Shown here: positions 24,096 to 32,450 of the stretch, piece after piece
Layout: every line of letters begins with the position of its first letter
Position numbering within the stretch: the stretch's first letter is position 1
Assembly: GCF_033898505.1 (NCBI RefSeq)
Contig: NZ_JAXAFK010000008.1
Span: forward strand, 1-64,000
Direction: 5' to 3'
DNA length: 64,000 nucleotides
Source of the DNA: Pectobacterium carotovorum
GTDB taxonomy: Bacteria; Pseudomonadota; Gammaproteobacteria; Enterobacterales; Enterobacteriaceae
Program-made: the position numbers and the translations under genes
Notes under the pieces: generated by a model
What the model saw: the letters and a program-made list of their open reading frames with translations, nothing else
The model's database searches: none
What the model was told of the DNA's origin: nothing

Positions 24096-24383
24096 TTAAC
24101 TAAACAGACAAAGTCGCGTGATGGCGTCGTCTCTTACCGTGAGATCCAGCGCCCACACTTCCCGAAAAGAACTCAGGTGCGATGTGGCAGGCGGCCAGAG
24201 CACGACCGACCAGCGGTAGCAGCCCGGCATCCCCAGCTTTTTGGCGACCACATCACCGTGCTCGTCAAGAAGGAAAAACTGCCGAACGGGGCTGTCGTCC
24301 TCGGTGGCCAGCAAACCGGTGTAAAGCGTCACGGTTTGGTGGCCATCAGCAATGAGTGCATCGATAACGTCCTCACTCTCCAT
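24096..24383 (-). CDS. Hypothetical protein
   Basis: This is a 95-residue soluble protein (MESEDVIDALIADGHQTVTL start) without a recognised domain. It begins the leftward group of small genes that runs to resD. Function unknown. Confidence 0.6.
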   Translation of the reverse strand: MESEDVIDALIADGHQTVTLYTGLLATEDDSPVRQFFLLDEHGDVVAKKLGMPGCYRWSVVLWPPATSHLSSFREVWALDLTVRDDAITRLCLFS

Positions 24384-24982
24384 ACCTACCCCTTAAAGCA
24401 ATACTCACCCCGCGTCATTATCGTGAGTCGCCCCTTGACGGCGCGTTCTGCATCCGTCAGCGGCGTGAATATGTTTCGGCTAATTTTTTTCGCCGTGAAC
24501 GTCACTAACCTGATAATCACTTATATGATAATCACCTCATGCGTTATCACCGGGATAAATTACCGCACCGCCCGTTTTCGGTGATCCGACTTTTCCAGTA
24601 TACGTGGTTTTCGGAAGAAGACCACGCCCGCCGCTACCGCGTGGGCGCCGGTTCGCCCCGCCCGCGCTGAGTAGCGCGGGTGCCAGGGTGACACCAAATA
24701 TCTGTATTGTTTCAACCGGTTGAACGGGATGGCGGCGGAATGCAGACGCCCCCGACGCCGGTGCGGAGTGACAGATCCGAGAATGCCGGAATTCGGATCT
24801 TGGATACAGAAAGGTACCAACCCTTGTATTCACCCCTTGGCTTATGACATCATGTCATTAGTTTGCATTGATTTAATTGGTATAGCGTCACTGCATAAAG
24901 CAATAATCACATCATGCTGCATGCCGTCATCGCTATTATCCCGCCCTGACAGTAGTCGGGGTGCCTGACAGGAGATCTTCCC
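24384..24982. promoter_or_regulatory. Divergent intergenic region
   Basis: It holds two copies of TGATAATCAC (24511-24520 and 24526-24535) with ATATGATA between them, similar to the ATATGAT operators at 27040-27150. It also holds a GC-rich inverted-repeat stretch (24590-24690) and the 16-base word GCCGGAATTCGGATCT at 24785-24800, which recurs at 26989. The leftward promoter of the 24383 gene and the rightward one of the 24983 gene should lie here. No gene with good signals was found. Confidence 0.45.
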
Positions 24983-26071
24983 GTGCTGAGCCAGCTAACC
25001 CTGCGTTTTCCCAAAAACCTGATTGAACGTCTGAAAAACCGCGCCACTACCGAAAATACCTCCGTCAATGCCCTGGCCGAACGGCTGATGGAAACCAGCC
25101 TGCAGGGCAGCGCTGCGGGCGAGGAATACCTGCGTCTGGCTACCGATCCGGATGAAGCCCTGCGTCAGCTGTACCGTCAGTTGATCCTGGGTCAGCATTT
25201 CGGTGTGTCGTCGCCGTCCCGAGCGACCCTGCAGTTCCTGCTGGAGCTGGCCCATCAGGGTTACAGCCGCGGGCAGGGACAGCTGATCAATATCTCCCGC
25301 CTGCAGGTGCTGCTGGAGATCACCTTTGCGCTGCTGGACTGGCAGGTGGAAAATCAGCAGGAGGTGGATGCGCCGTACCTGAAAGGCACCTTTGGGTTGC
25401 GGGGGGATGACTGGCAGGAAGAGTGCCGGGGATTTCTGCAGCAGCTCACGCCGGGGATCACCCAGGACTATGCTGAACAGCTGCTGCGGCCGCTGGCCAG
25501 CGGGGCGTTTGATCTGAATACGTTCCCGGATGAGGTACTGGCTACGGTCTTTACCCGTCGTCGGTTGCAGACCCTCTTCCCACTGTGTATCTATGCCCGT
25601 GACTGGGACTTTGACACCCGACGCCGTTTTATGGATCAGGTGCGGCCGGTGATCCCCGCAGAGCGGAAAACCTTTGATGCCGGTACGATACAATTTGATA
25701 TTCGTATCAGCGGACAAGAGCCCGGTATCCGTTCCGGGGGATGGTACGAAAATCCCCGCCTGTACCTGCTGCTGACGGGGCAGGACTTTATCATGCCGTT
25801 TGGCTGGGAGTCGTTCAGCGAGCTGCTGCGCATCCTGACGGTCTATCACTCTCATCCGAACATCCTTCACCATGGCTATCAAGGCCAGCGGGCGATGTTT
25901 TCTCCCCGCGAAACGGCCGACAATCAGGTGGTCATCGGCCTCGATACCCTGCGGGTGTACCTGACTGAAGCGCGTTTTGCTGAACTGGTACCTGAGTTTG
26001 TTACCTGTTTCAGCAACGGTGAGCTGACGGCCTCGCTGGAGAGTCTGCAATGCCTGTATGGGGATCTCTGA
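24983..26071 (+). CDS. Hypothetical protein with N-terminal ribbon-helix-helix-like segment
   Basis: This is a 362-residue protein starting at GTG with AGGAGATC upstream. Residues 4-40 (LTLRFPKNLIERLKNRATT, then ENTSVNALAERLME) look like an Arc/MetJ-type ribbon-helix-helix DNA-binding unit. The rest is Leu/Gln-rich with no motif I know. It could be a regulator binding the ATATGAT-like sites before this gene and at 27040. The long frame on the opposite strand is a codon-composition shadow. Confidence 0.7.
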   Translation: MLSQLTLRFPKNLIERLKNRATTENTSVNALAERLMETSLQGSAAGEEYLRLATDPDEALRQLYRQLILGQHFGVSSPSRATLQFLLELAHQGYSRGQGQLINISRLQVLLEITFALLDWQVENQQEVDAPYLKGTFGLRGDDWQEECRGFLQQLTPGITQDYAEQLLRPLASGAFDLNTFPDEVLATVFTRRRLQTLFPLCIYARDWDFDTRRRFMDQVRPVIPAERKTFDAGTIQFDIRISGQEPGIRSGGWYENPRLYLLLTGQDFIMPFGWESFSELLRILTVYHSHPNILHHGYQGQRAMFSPRETADNQVVIGLDTLRVYLTEARFAELVPEFVTCFSNGELTASLESLQCLYGDL

Positions 26072-26182
26072 TAGGGTAGGTTTTACCCTGCTAGAATATG
26101 CACCGGATCGGGCTGGACGCGTTCAGAAATGCCCAGCGTTGCGCAGGCGCAGCGTCACCGAGCCGCTAACACAGGAGAGCGT

Positions 26183-26476
26183 ATGGGAGTCATGAGCAAA
26201 ACACTGGGCAGAATGACGGGCGTGACAACCCTGTTTGAGGGCACGATAACCCGCACCGCCCATGTGATGACCAGTGTGTCCGAGGTCATTTTTTTTGGGG
26301 TTCTTTTCAGCGAAAAAGATGAGTGGATCAGGGTGGCGACAGCCGACATGACGCTGGCTGAACGTATCGCCTTTCTGCAGTCCGGAGAGCGTGTCCGGAT
26401 CAAGGTACAGGGGAAGATCGTACAAGGCAGAAGCAGAAGCCAATATCACCAACTGGTCAGCGTGGAGATGATTTAA
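26183..26476 (+). CDS. Hypothetical protein, possible OB fold
   Basis: This is a 97-residue protein. ATG 26183 has AGGAGA four bases upstream and is preferred over ATG 26129. The core (TLFEGTITRTAHVMTS, then VKVQGKIVQG-like RIKVQGKIVQGR) alternates short strands in the manner of small OB-fold nucleic-acid binding proteins. That is only a shape-based guess. It follows the 362-residue gene by 111 bases. Confidence 0.6.
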   Translation: MGVMSKTLGRMTGVTTLFEGTITRTAHVMTSVSEVIFFGVLFSEKDEWIRVATADMTLAERIAFLQSGERVRIKVQGKIVQGRSRSQYHQLVSVEMI

Positions 26477-26480
26477 CATC

Positions 26481-26554
26481 ATGATGGTGATTGAGTTTAT
26501 CCTGAGTTCTTTTGGCCTGCCGGTGCCGTGTCAGGTGAACCAGGGCAATGAATA
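26481..26554 (+). pseudogene. Short remnant related to the end of the 27435 gene
   Basis: A 24-codon frame ends with GLPVPCQVNQGNE, nearly the same as GLPVQCQVNQDRA at the end of the 191-residue protein. The DNA word GGCCTGCCGGTGCCGTGTCA and what follows recurs at 27963 and, more decayed, at 28501. It is probably a leftover of a gene duplication. Confidence 0.5.
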
Positions 26555-26653
26555 ACGCGGCTGACCACCCAACAGGCCAGCCACATGATACGGCAACGGC
26601 GGCATCAGCATTTCGCTGTTGAACTCACCCGCCATAACCCCGAGAGATAGAAG

Positions 26654-26980
26654 ATGAGAACAATCACCACACGCGAACAGTTAATGGTTAATGGGAAAGT
26701 CAGAGAACGGGTTGCCACGCATATTCTGATCGGCGCAATCGGCTATGAAACGCTGTGCATAAGCGGTTATAACACTCGTTACAGCGACGAGCGGGTACTG
26801 ATTCAACATTGCGAAAAGCTGGCTGAAGGCGAACTGCCAATCACCTGTCTGAGCTGTTTCTGTGTGTGGGATGACGTGCATACGTTTCAGCCTGGCGACT
26901 TCGACACTGATTCCGGCAAGGGAGGCTATGTTGAAACCGACCACACGGCGATCGCGGTACACCCTCAATCCTGCGAATAG
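26654..26980 (+). CDS. Hypothetical protein
   Basis: This is a 108-residue protein beginning MRTITTREQLMVNGKVRERV with a Cys-rich centre (ITCLSCFCVWDD), possibly metal-binding. GAGAG precedes the ATG. No family recognised. It ends shortly before the second GCCGGAATTCGGATCT repeat. Confidence 0.6.
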   Translation: MRTITTREQLMVNGKVRERVATHILIGAIGYETLCISGYNTRYSDERVLIQHCEKLAEGELPITCLSCFCVWDDVHTFQPGDFDTDSGKGGYVETDHTAIAVHPQSCE

Positions 26981-27004
26981 CCGCGTCTGCCGGAATTCGG
27001 ATCT

Positions 27005-27183
27005 GCGCGGCGGGAACGCCACCGATGATATGATTTAATGACAGAGTGAATAAAATCATATGTGATATGATAATTATCATATTGGCGTCATGTCATATTT
27101 GATATGATGATGAATAGAATAGATAGTAATCATTTATCGTATGATATTCTCATCATGACGCATAACCATACGGAGCGGGCAGA
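27005..27183 (+). promoter_or_regulatory. Operator-rich promoter region
   Basis: A perfect 18-bp palindrome, ATATGATAATTATCATAT, lies at 27065-27082. Further ATATGAT or ATCATAT words occur on both sides (near 27027, 27055, 27103, 27139). This AT-rich region directly precedes the 27184 operon and looks like a multi-site operator, perhaps for the ribbon-helix-helix-like protein at 24983. Confidence 0.6.
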
Positions 27184-27438
27184 ATGGATGAACCACTGAA
27201 TTTCTCACTCAGCTATGAAAAACTCACCCAGTTTGCGGAAGCACGTATCCGTGACTGCGATCTGGACAGCCAGGGCATGATTTACATCAGCGAATCGACC
27301 AAGGCCGCCGCCATTCTGCGATTCTGGTATGCACTGGCCCTTAATGGCGACGGCCCACTGAATGAGAGAGAAGCGCGCGTTGAAGCCGATTACGCACGCC
27401 TCAGAAAACTTGTCTGGCCGGAGACTGACAAGCCATGA
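27184..27438 (+). CDS. Hypothetical protein
   Basis: This is an 84-residue acidic helical protein (MDEPLNFSLSYEKLTQFAEA start) that overlaps the next gene by four bases (ATGA). GAGCGGG precedes it. No known domain. With the following gene it forms a small operon under the ATATGAT operators. Confidence 0.65.
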   Translation: MDEPLNFSLSYEKLTQFAEARIRDCDLDSQGMIYISESTKAAAILRFWYALALNGDGPLNEREARVEADYARLRKLVWPETDKP

Positions 27439-28010
27439 CGCAGGTCCGCCGCCCCTCACCGTTGCAACAGCGTATTCTCATTGTGCTGGCTGCACTGGAA
27501 GAACGCCACTCAGGACCGGTACGCACCCTGGATATCGCAGACCTGCTGGAGCAGGCTGACGACCAGCCGGTGTATGCCAATAACCTGCGCGAGTCCTGCA
27601 AGCGCATGGAAGTGACCGGCTGGCTGCGCACCCTGCGCGCGCCAAACCTGCAGCTGGCCGTCGAACTGACCGACGCCGGGCGGCACGTCGCCGCGCCGTT
27701 ATTGGCCACTGAGCGGGAAGCGGAACGCGCACGCCAGCGGGCCGCGGACGTGCGGGTATTGCCGGTGCGACCGGAGAACGGGACGCGCATCGAGCACGAC
27801 GTCACCCTGGACGGCACGGTGTACCCGGCGTGGCGGGGGGATTTTGTGGTGCGGCTCGACGGCCGTACCTGCCTGCAGCTGTGGCACGCGAACGGCCGGC
27901 GCACGGTACTGGAGGGCGACGCCCTGCAGGTGGCCACCTGGTATCAGGCCTGTTTTGCGGCGGGGCTGCCGGTGCAGTGTCAGGTGAATCAGGACAGGGC
28001 ACCCTGCTGA
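27435..28010 (+). CDS. Hypothetical winged-helix-like protein
   Basis: This is a 191-residue protein. Residues 8-75 (LQQRILIVLAALEERHSGPV, then RTLDIADLLEQ, later NLRESCKRMEVTGWLRTL) have the order of a winged helix-turn-helix that separates subtypes of small regulators. The C-terminal half is strand-rich (LDGTVYPAWRGDFVVRLDG). GC content is high compared with the rest of the window. The last 12 codons are duplicated at 26514 and 28501. Confidence 0.65.
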   Translation: MTQVRRPSPLQQRILIVLAALEERHSGPVRTLDIADLLEQADDQPVYANNLRESCKRMEVTGWLRTLRAPNLQLAVELTDAGRHVAAPLLATEREAERARQRAADVRVLPVRPENGTRIEHDVTLDGTVYPAWRGDFVVRLDGRTCLQLWHANGRRTVLEGDALQVATWYQACFAAGLPVQCQVNQDRAPC

Positions 28011-28038
28011 TGTCCGCCACAGGCCAAGCTACAGGATC

Positions 28039-28482
28039 ATGATGGTTGATAAAGGAAAGCTAATGGGCAGTGTTAAAAAAGACAGGAAAGCGAAATGTGG
28101 TCATCTGAATCGGGGGTTCTTCGTTCTGACAGCGATCTACACGTTATGGTTCCTCTATTTTGTATTGGGCGGGGCGGTAGGCTGGGTGTGGAACCCCATT
28201 AATATCCTGACGCTGCAGGCTGCCGGATTACACGGAACGGTGCAAGGCGCCTGGGAAAGCTTTTCATTTTTAGGCAATGCCAAAGAGAAATTTAATGCGC
28301 TATTTTCACTGATGGTGATTTTCATTCTTGTGTTTTTTCAAATTGCTGTTTTTACCAAAGCGATGGTCGCAGTTCAGGATCGGTGGCTGAGGAAAGTCAT
28401 ATTCTGGATAACGGATGACCGCGTTATTGCACGGTATTATGGCGTGATGTTATGTAAAAGAGACGCGGGCTCCTTATTATAA
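28039..28482 (+). CDS. Membrane protein, unknown function
   Basis: This 147-residue protein has hydrophobic segments at about 27-50 (FFVLTAIYTLWFLYFVLGGA) and 88-110 (LFSLMVIFILVFFQIAVF) with basic ends, so it is probably an inner-membrane protein. ATG 28063 with AAGGAAAG upstream is a good alternative start that removes eight residues. Function unknown. Confidence 0.65.
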   Translation: MMVDKGKLMGSVKKDRKAKCGHLNRGFFVLTAIYTLWFLYFVLGGAVGWVWNPINILTLQAAGLHGTVQGAWESFSFLGNAKEKFNALFSLMVIFILVFFQIAVFTKAMVAVQDRWLRKVIFWITDDRVIARYYGVMLCKRDAGSLL

Positions 28483-28568
28483 TATGTCGTAGCTTATCAG
28501 GCTTGCCAGTGCAGGTTCAGGTGAATGACGCACCCCCATATGACCAGACAGGAAGGGAGTAAAAGACA

Positions 28569-28748
28569 ATGACAGACTGTATACGTGACTATTTTGAATC
28601 CGCCGAAAACACCTCTATATCACGCACACGGGCAGTGACCGAGCTGGCCCGACACGGGATAACAGATACGAAAGAGTTTTTTGATGAACTTGGCGATCGT
28701 GATATTTATACCGCTCAGGAGGTACTGATTTGGCTCGGGTATCCCTAA
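28569..28748 (+). CDS. Small hypothetical protein
   Basis: This is a 59-residue protein (MTDCIRDYFESAENTSISRT start, ending IWLGYP). AAGGGAG lies nine bases upstream of the ATG. It is acidic and helical, with no known domain. A decayed copy of the 27963 repeat lies just in front of it (28501-28530). Confidence 0.55.
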   Translation: MTDCIRDYFESAENTSISRTRAVTELARHGITDTKEFFDELGDRDIYTAQEVLIWLGYP

Positions 28749-28784
28749 AATCCGCCCAAGTTGAACACAAAGCCACTCAAACCC

Positions 28785-28850
28785 GCAGGCTACATCTGAT
28801 CACCACATGCATCATGGTGAAAAATGCAACGCCTGCGGTTACGAGCGAAC
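28785..28850 (+). pseudogene. Decayed fragment of a DUF6884-like gene
   Basis: The frame reads RLHLITTCIMVKNATPA, resembling the N-terminus TVHLITTCSKGKTAPAG of the gene at 30585; the DNA is also similar (CTGATCACCACMTGC). The rest of that gene is missing, so this looks like a fragment left from duplication or gene loss. Confidence 0.4.
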
Positions 28851-29011
28851 TGACCATTACCGGCAGTATCGAGGTCCAATTGATGGTATTCAACCAATAC
28901 ATTCCGTGCTCTCCTTTTCCCTACGGGCAGATACTGTGCCGATTTGATTCAGTCAGTCGGTGTACGTAACCAGAAATACACTACACCAGAGAGCGGTTAA
29001 AAGTTGCACCA

Positions 29012-29052
29012 TTTTAAGATTTAAACTATCCTGTAATTATTAAATCTTAAAA
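29012..29052 (+). promoter_or_regulatory. Inverted-repeat operator before the Xre-like gene
   Basis: The 13-bp arms TTTTAAGATTTAA (29012-29024) and TTAAATCTTAAAA (29040-29052) are perfectly complementary with a 15-base spacer, ending 12 bases before the ATG at 29065. This is typical of an autoregulatory operator of a toxin-antitoxin-like regulator. Confidence 0.75.
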
Positions 29053-29064
29053 GACGAGGTAACT

Positions 29065-29718
29065 ATGATCGCTAAGACACAGGAAAGAGCCTCCCGAACT
29101 GAAGACCAACTGCTCACAGCTCGGTTAGATAATCTACTCCGTACCATTTATTCAGGTACTCCACACATCCCTGCGGAAAAAAAGCAGAAACTGGTTACGC
29201 TGCCCGATCGGGAGTTTTTGGCTGAACTCCTGCGTGAAGTAAACATGCAAGCCATACTGAATACCAAATCTCCCGAGCAGATCGAGCAGGAAGAGTACGC
29301 AGAAAACAGGTTGGCCTTTCTCGAGGTTCTGAGGAAAAACTACGGGGGCATTCACAAGTCCAGTGCGGTGAAAGACATCCTGCAAATTTCCATTCCCACG
29401 GTTATCAAAAAGGGGGAAAAGGGGGAATTAATTGCCCTGGCTTCAGGGACAGAAAACCTGTATCCGGTGTTCCAGTTCTCGACCGATGAAAAGAACAGTG
29501 AGAAAGGGATGCTCAAAGGCGTGCCAGCACTTCTCGCGGCATTCCGTCAGCCGCTCAGCGCGGTGAGAAAGTGCAATTTCTTCACACGCACCATCGAATT
29601 ACCAGGAACCGGGGAGAAGACCTCTGTGCTGGACGTGCTGCGCCGTGGCGCCACGCCAGAGGAAATGCAGCATTTTCTGATCCTGGCTGAGAACTTCGGG
29701 ACACAAAACGCGGTGTAA
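29065..29718 (+). CDS. Xre/MbcA-type antitoxin-like DNA-binding protein
   Basis: This is a 217-residue protein. The middle (SSAVKDILQISIPTVIKKGE, KGELIALASG) is a helix-turn-helix resembling that of antitoxin-type regulators. The C-terminus (LPALLAAFRQ-like block with KTSVLDVLRRGATPEEM and LAENFG) resembles the MbcA/ParS (DUF2384) toxin-binding domain. GAGG precedes the ATG and a perfect inverted repeat lies upstream. It faces the RES-domain gene across a shared terminator, so it is probably the partner antitoxin. Confidence 0.7.
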   Translation: MIAKTQERASRTEDQLLTARLDNLLRTIYSGTPHIPAEKKQKLVTLPDREFLAELLREVNMQAILNTKSPEQIEQEEYAENRLAFLEVLRKNYGGIHKSSAVKDILQISIPTVIKKGEKGELIALASGTENLYPVFQFSTDEKNSEKGMLKGVPALLAAFRQPLSAVRKCNFFTRTIELPGTGEKTSVLDVLRRGATPEEMQHFLILAENFGTQNAV

Positions 29719-29740
29719 CAATGGGCCTCGCGGCCCATTG
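29719..29740. terminator. Bidirectional hairpin between convergent genes
   Basis: The stem CAATGGGCC/GGCCCATTG with a TCGC loop begins right behind the stop of the Xre-like gene and ends four bases before the last base of the RES gene (29745). It can stop transcription from both sides, although T runs are short. Confidence 0.7.
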
Positions 29741-29744
29741 GATC

Positions 29745-30371
29745 TCAGACGACCAAAATGCCCAACTGAGATTTTAAAATCTCTTTGCCCGTTTTCCCGT
29801 TGTGAGTGTACTCACTCAGGGGGGTTACAGAGTCAGTCGAAACCATCCCTGCCCCCGTGACATCTTCAGACCAGAGAACCACACAGGGAAAACCCGTGTG
29901 GCGAGACAGGTAGGTAAGCCCGTCTGCATGCTGAGAAAGCTCTTTCGCCAGTTGCTGTGTGTCGGCATAAACGGTTTTCGGCCCCATGAGGTCCCCGACC
30001 GCCACCCCAAGAAGGGGGGCGAGCAGGCGCTCATCAAATACACGTAGCGGCCTTTCAACACGAATTTCTGCCATACAGTTCGTTGTAAAATCAGATTGGT
30101 CTATAAACTTTTCTTCCTGGTAAAACTCATGACATGACGTGTGAGGCGAATTGGCCATGTACATCGGGGATTTCGAGTTATCTGATAACGAAAATCGGTT
30201 GTTGCTGTCGGGATTGAAATACACCCCGTTGCCCCCGAAACTTTCTGCTTGTAGCTTATAGTAAACAGTATCTTGCTCGATAACTTCAGTCACCTGAAGC
30301 TCACTCGCGTCCTCTGCCGCCACAAGACTCTTTATTTTTTCATGGAGGTTTCCCCCGAATAGTGTACCCAT
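29745..30371 (-). CDS. RES-domain toxin-like protein (NAD+-degrading family)
   Basis: This is a 208-residue protein. The segment GGNGVYFNPDSNNRFSLSDN followed by SPMYMANSPHTSCHEFYQEE matches the RES core: Arg-Phe-Ser, a Tyr-x-Ala strand, and the helix with the conserved Glu. RES toxins break down NAD+ and are blocked by Xre-type antitoxins encoded next to them. The usual order is antitoxin then toxin in one operon; here they converge. AAGGGGA precedes ATG 30371. Confidence 0.75.
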   Translation of the reverse strand: MGTLFGGNLHEKIKSLVAAEDASELQVTEVIEQDTVYYKLQAESFGGNGVYFNPDSNNRFSLSDNSKSPMYMANSPHTSCHEFYQEEKFIDQSDFTTNCMAEIRVERPLRVFDERLLAPLLGVAVGDLMGPKTVYADTQQLAKELSQHADGLTYLSRHTGFPCVVLWSEDVTGAGMVSTDSVTPLSEYTHNGKTGKEILKSQLGILVV

Positions 30372-30584
30372 AAATCCCCTTAGCTCTGTTAAAGCAAATA
30401 TTTTGATTTAGCATAAGATTTAGTCTCTTAGCTGATTGAGTTGGTTGCCTGTGCTTGCCCAGGACAACATTTTTGCCCGCCAACAATGATCCAGACTGGC
30501 GGGAAATATCATAGCCTATTTCAGATACTAACGAGTTGTATGTGCTCAGCTTTCACACTTTTAAATCACGATAGGAGGGGCGAT

Positions 30585-31295
30585 ATGGCTCTGAACGCTG
30601 TACCAGCTGGCGCTCATTCCCAGACCGTGCACCTGATCACCACCTGCAGCAAAGGCAAAACCGCGCCCGCCGGTGATACGGTTTTTCCTTATGACACGTT
30701 ACCGATCGATGAGGCGATGACGTTCTGGCGTCAACAGGTTCAGAAAGCCTTTGCAACGGCCGGCGGCGTTCGTCCGACAGCGGCATTGTATTGCGGGGTT
30801 CACTGGGGAAAAGCGATTGCTCTGGCACAACAGTTTTCCGAGCTGGAGTTATGGGTGATTTCTGCAGGGCTGGGGCTGCGGCACAGCAGCGATCCGGCCG
30901 TACCGTATGAAGCGACGTTCAAAGACATGTCCTATCCGCCGGCGGCAGTCTGGGAACAGCTGACACAAAAGCCATTGCTGCCCGGGCGTTGTTCATCACT
31001 GGCTATGCTGATGCGGCGGCACCCCGCAGACGGGTTCGTTATCGCCGGCTCACCGACTTATATTCAGGCTATCGAGCAAGACGTCAATGCCGGCATTGGC
31101 ACGCTCACTGACGCGGCCGCACAGTTGACGATCGTCACGTCGCAGGCCTATCGCGGTTGCCTGTTACCGTACGTGACCTGCAGCAGCACGGAGATGCTCA
31201 CCACGCTAAGTTGCAACATGACGAGTCTGAACATCAGCCTGGCCGGCACGCTGATAGCCCCTCATGTCGATGAACTGCGTCAACGCCCACTATGA
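30585..31295 (+). CDS. DUF6884-like protein
   Basis: This is a 236-residue protein (AGGAGGGG upstream of ATG 30585). The start HLITTCSKGKTAPAG and the later LYCGVHWGKAIALAQQ...LWVISAGLGL follow the CSKxK...SAxxGL pattern of DUF6884-type proteins. Those are related to 7-deazaguanine or tRNA-guanine biology and found among phage and defence genes. It is next to the leftward 326-residue gene and separated from it by 14 bases. Function is uncertain. Confidence 0.6.
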   Translation: MALNAVPAGAHSQTVHLITTCSKGKTAPAGDTVFPYDTLPIDEAMTFWRQQVQKAFATAGGVRPTAALYCGVHWGKAIALAQQFSELELWVISAGLGLRHSSDPAVPYEATFKDMSYPPAAVWEQLTQKPLLPGRCSSLAMLMRRHPADGFVIAGSPTYIQAIEQDVNAGIGTLTDAAAQLTIVTSQAYRGCLLPYVTCSSTEMLTTLSCNMTSLNISLAGTLIAPHVDELRQRPL

Positions 31296-31308
31296 CGTCG
31301 ATGTTTTT

Positions 31309-32289
31309 TCAGGAGCCAAATCCAGAAGCATTCGAATTCGTTCGTGTCGCCTGCACTAATTCATCCAGACACCGTCCAAAATCAGGAAATCCGGCAGTTT
31401 CCAGCATATCAGCGACCACAGTGGCTTTGCGATTGTCACGTGCCAGCCAAACAATACTCAAAGCGTCTTTGGCATGAGACGGGGAATGTAAATTATACGG
31501 GAGCCCGGAGTAACCAAAAGGACACGAAAATGCTTTCATGGCGTGATAAAAGTGGCCAAAGACCTCTCGTTCCGGGATTAAAAACAACCGCCAATGCTGC
31601 TGGAGTCGCGAAACCATTGGCGCATTGATCGAGTAGCGCCACAGCTTTCCGGTTAGCGTGATGCATTTATTCAGCCTGACAGCCTGGTAGCGGGCGGCAC
31701 CGAAATGATGCGAACCTCCGCTATTGCACCAATACAAACGACGTCGCGCCCAGGCGTAGTCATCAAAATACAGTCGGTGGAGTCGGATCTCTCCCCATCG
31801 CATATTTTCCAACAAATGCGCTTCAGTGACCGGTTCAACGAAAGACGGGCAACGCAGCATAGGAAATTCATCAATATCATTGATGTCATATTCACTGGAT
31901 TTGGACGCGCCAATCCCTTTGACATCAGTGATATCGCAGGAAAAACCTTCAATCACCTCTTCCTGAACCAGATTGGCGACCTCTGGCACAACCACGTCGC
32001 TGCTCACAAACTGACGATCGGAGTCAGGTTGCAGATAGTGCAGAGCATAAGGAATACCGTACCGAGAGGTTGACATCCAGGTATGCCAGGACACCACAGA
32101 CCGCAGCCAGAAAGTGTCTGGGCTGTGTTGCAATGGGATCGGGCAAAACAAGCCACTCCTGATCGCACGGGACAAGCCTTCCGGATAGCCGGTAAAATGC
32201 CTGAACTCCTCCCACAGCGCGCCAGCGACTCTGTGCACAAACGGTTTCTTGTCTAATCTGTCCGTACGAAATCCGTCGTCCGACATCAT
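31309..32289 (-). CDS. Hypothetical protein (possibly DUF6685-like)
   Basis: This is a 326-residue protein with a distinctive aromatic-rich middle (EIRLHRLYFDDYAWARRRLY, then CNSGGSHHFGAARYQAVRL). The phrase resembles what I recall of DUF6685 proteins, but I am not sure. No signal peptide or membrane segment. It starts at ATG 32289 with AAGAGAG upstream. It converges with the DUF6884-like gene. Confidence 0.55.
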   Translation of the reverse strand: MMSDDGFRTDRLDKKPFVHRVAGALWEEFRHFTGYPEGLSRAIRSGLFCPIPLQHSPDTFWLRSVVSWHTWMSTSRYGIPYALHYLQPDSDRQFVSSDVVVPEVANLVQEEVIEGFSCDITDVKGIGASKSSEYDINDIDEFPMLRCPSFVEPVTEAHLLENMRWGEIRLHRLYFDDYAWARRRLYWCNSGGSHHFGAARYQAVRLNKCITLTGKLWRYSINAPMVSRLQQHWRLFLIPEREVFGHFYHAMKAFSCPFGYSGLPYNLHSPSHAKDALSIVWLARDNRKATVVADMLETAGFPDFGRCLDELVQATRTNSNASGFGS

Positions 32290-32309
32290 GCTCTCTTCTT
32301 TTTAATTCG

Positions 32310-32450
32310 TTATGCCGGCATCAATGCCAGTAGCTGGTAAATTCCGTCTTCTGATAACTCTTCAGTGGCATGCCATCCGAATGGATCAATCAGCGTCTGC
32401 TGCAGACGGGTTCGTCCTCTCTGGCTCACCACGCTGTGCTGCAAAATCAC
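32310..32450 (-). pseudogene. Short frame, probable gene remnant
   Basis: A 46-codon frame (QHSVVSQRGRTRLQQTLIDP, then FGWHATEELSEDGIYQLLAL) looks like the well-formed C-terminus of a larger protein but has only a GTG start and no Shine-Dalgarno. It lies directly upstream of the 326-residue gene. It may be the end of a lost gene or a small cotranscribed peptide. Confidence 0.35.

Noticed and set aside
24995..26050. A 351-codon frame on the minus strand opposite the 24983-26071 gene
   Set aside because: It is almost exactly antisense to a gene with a good start and Shine-Dalgarno, has Gln/Arg/Pro-rich composition typical of mirror frames, and has no ribosome-binding site.
28730..28969. A complete 79-codon gene
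   Set aside because: It overlaps the better-supported 28569-28748 gene and only a small part resembles a protein; kept just as a fragment at 28785-28850.
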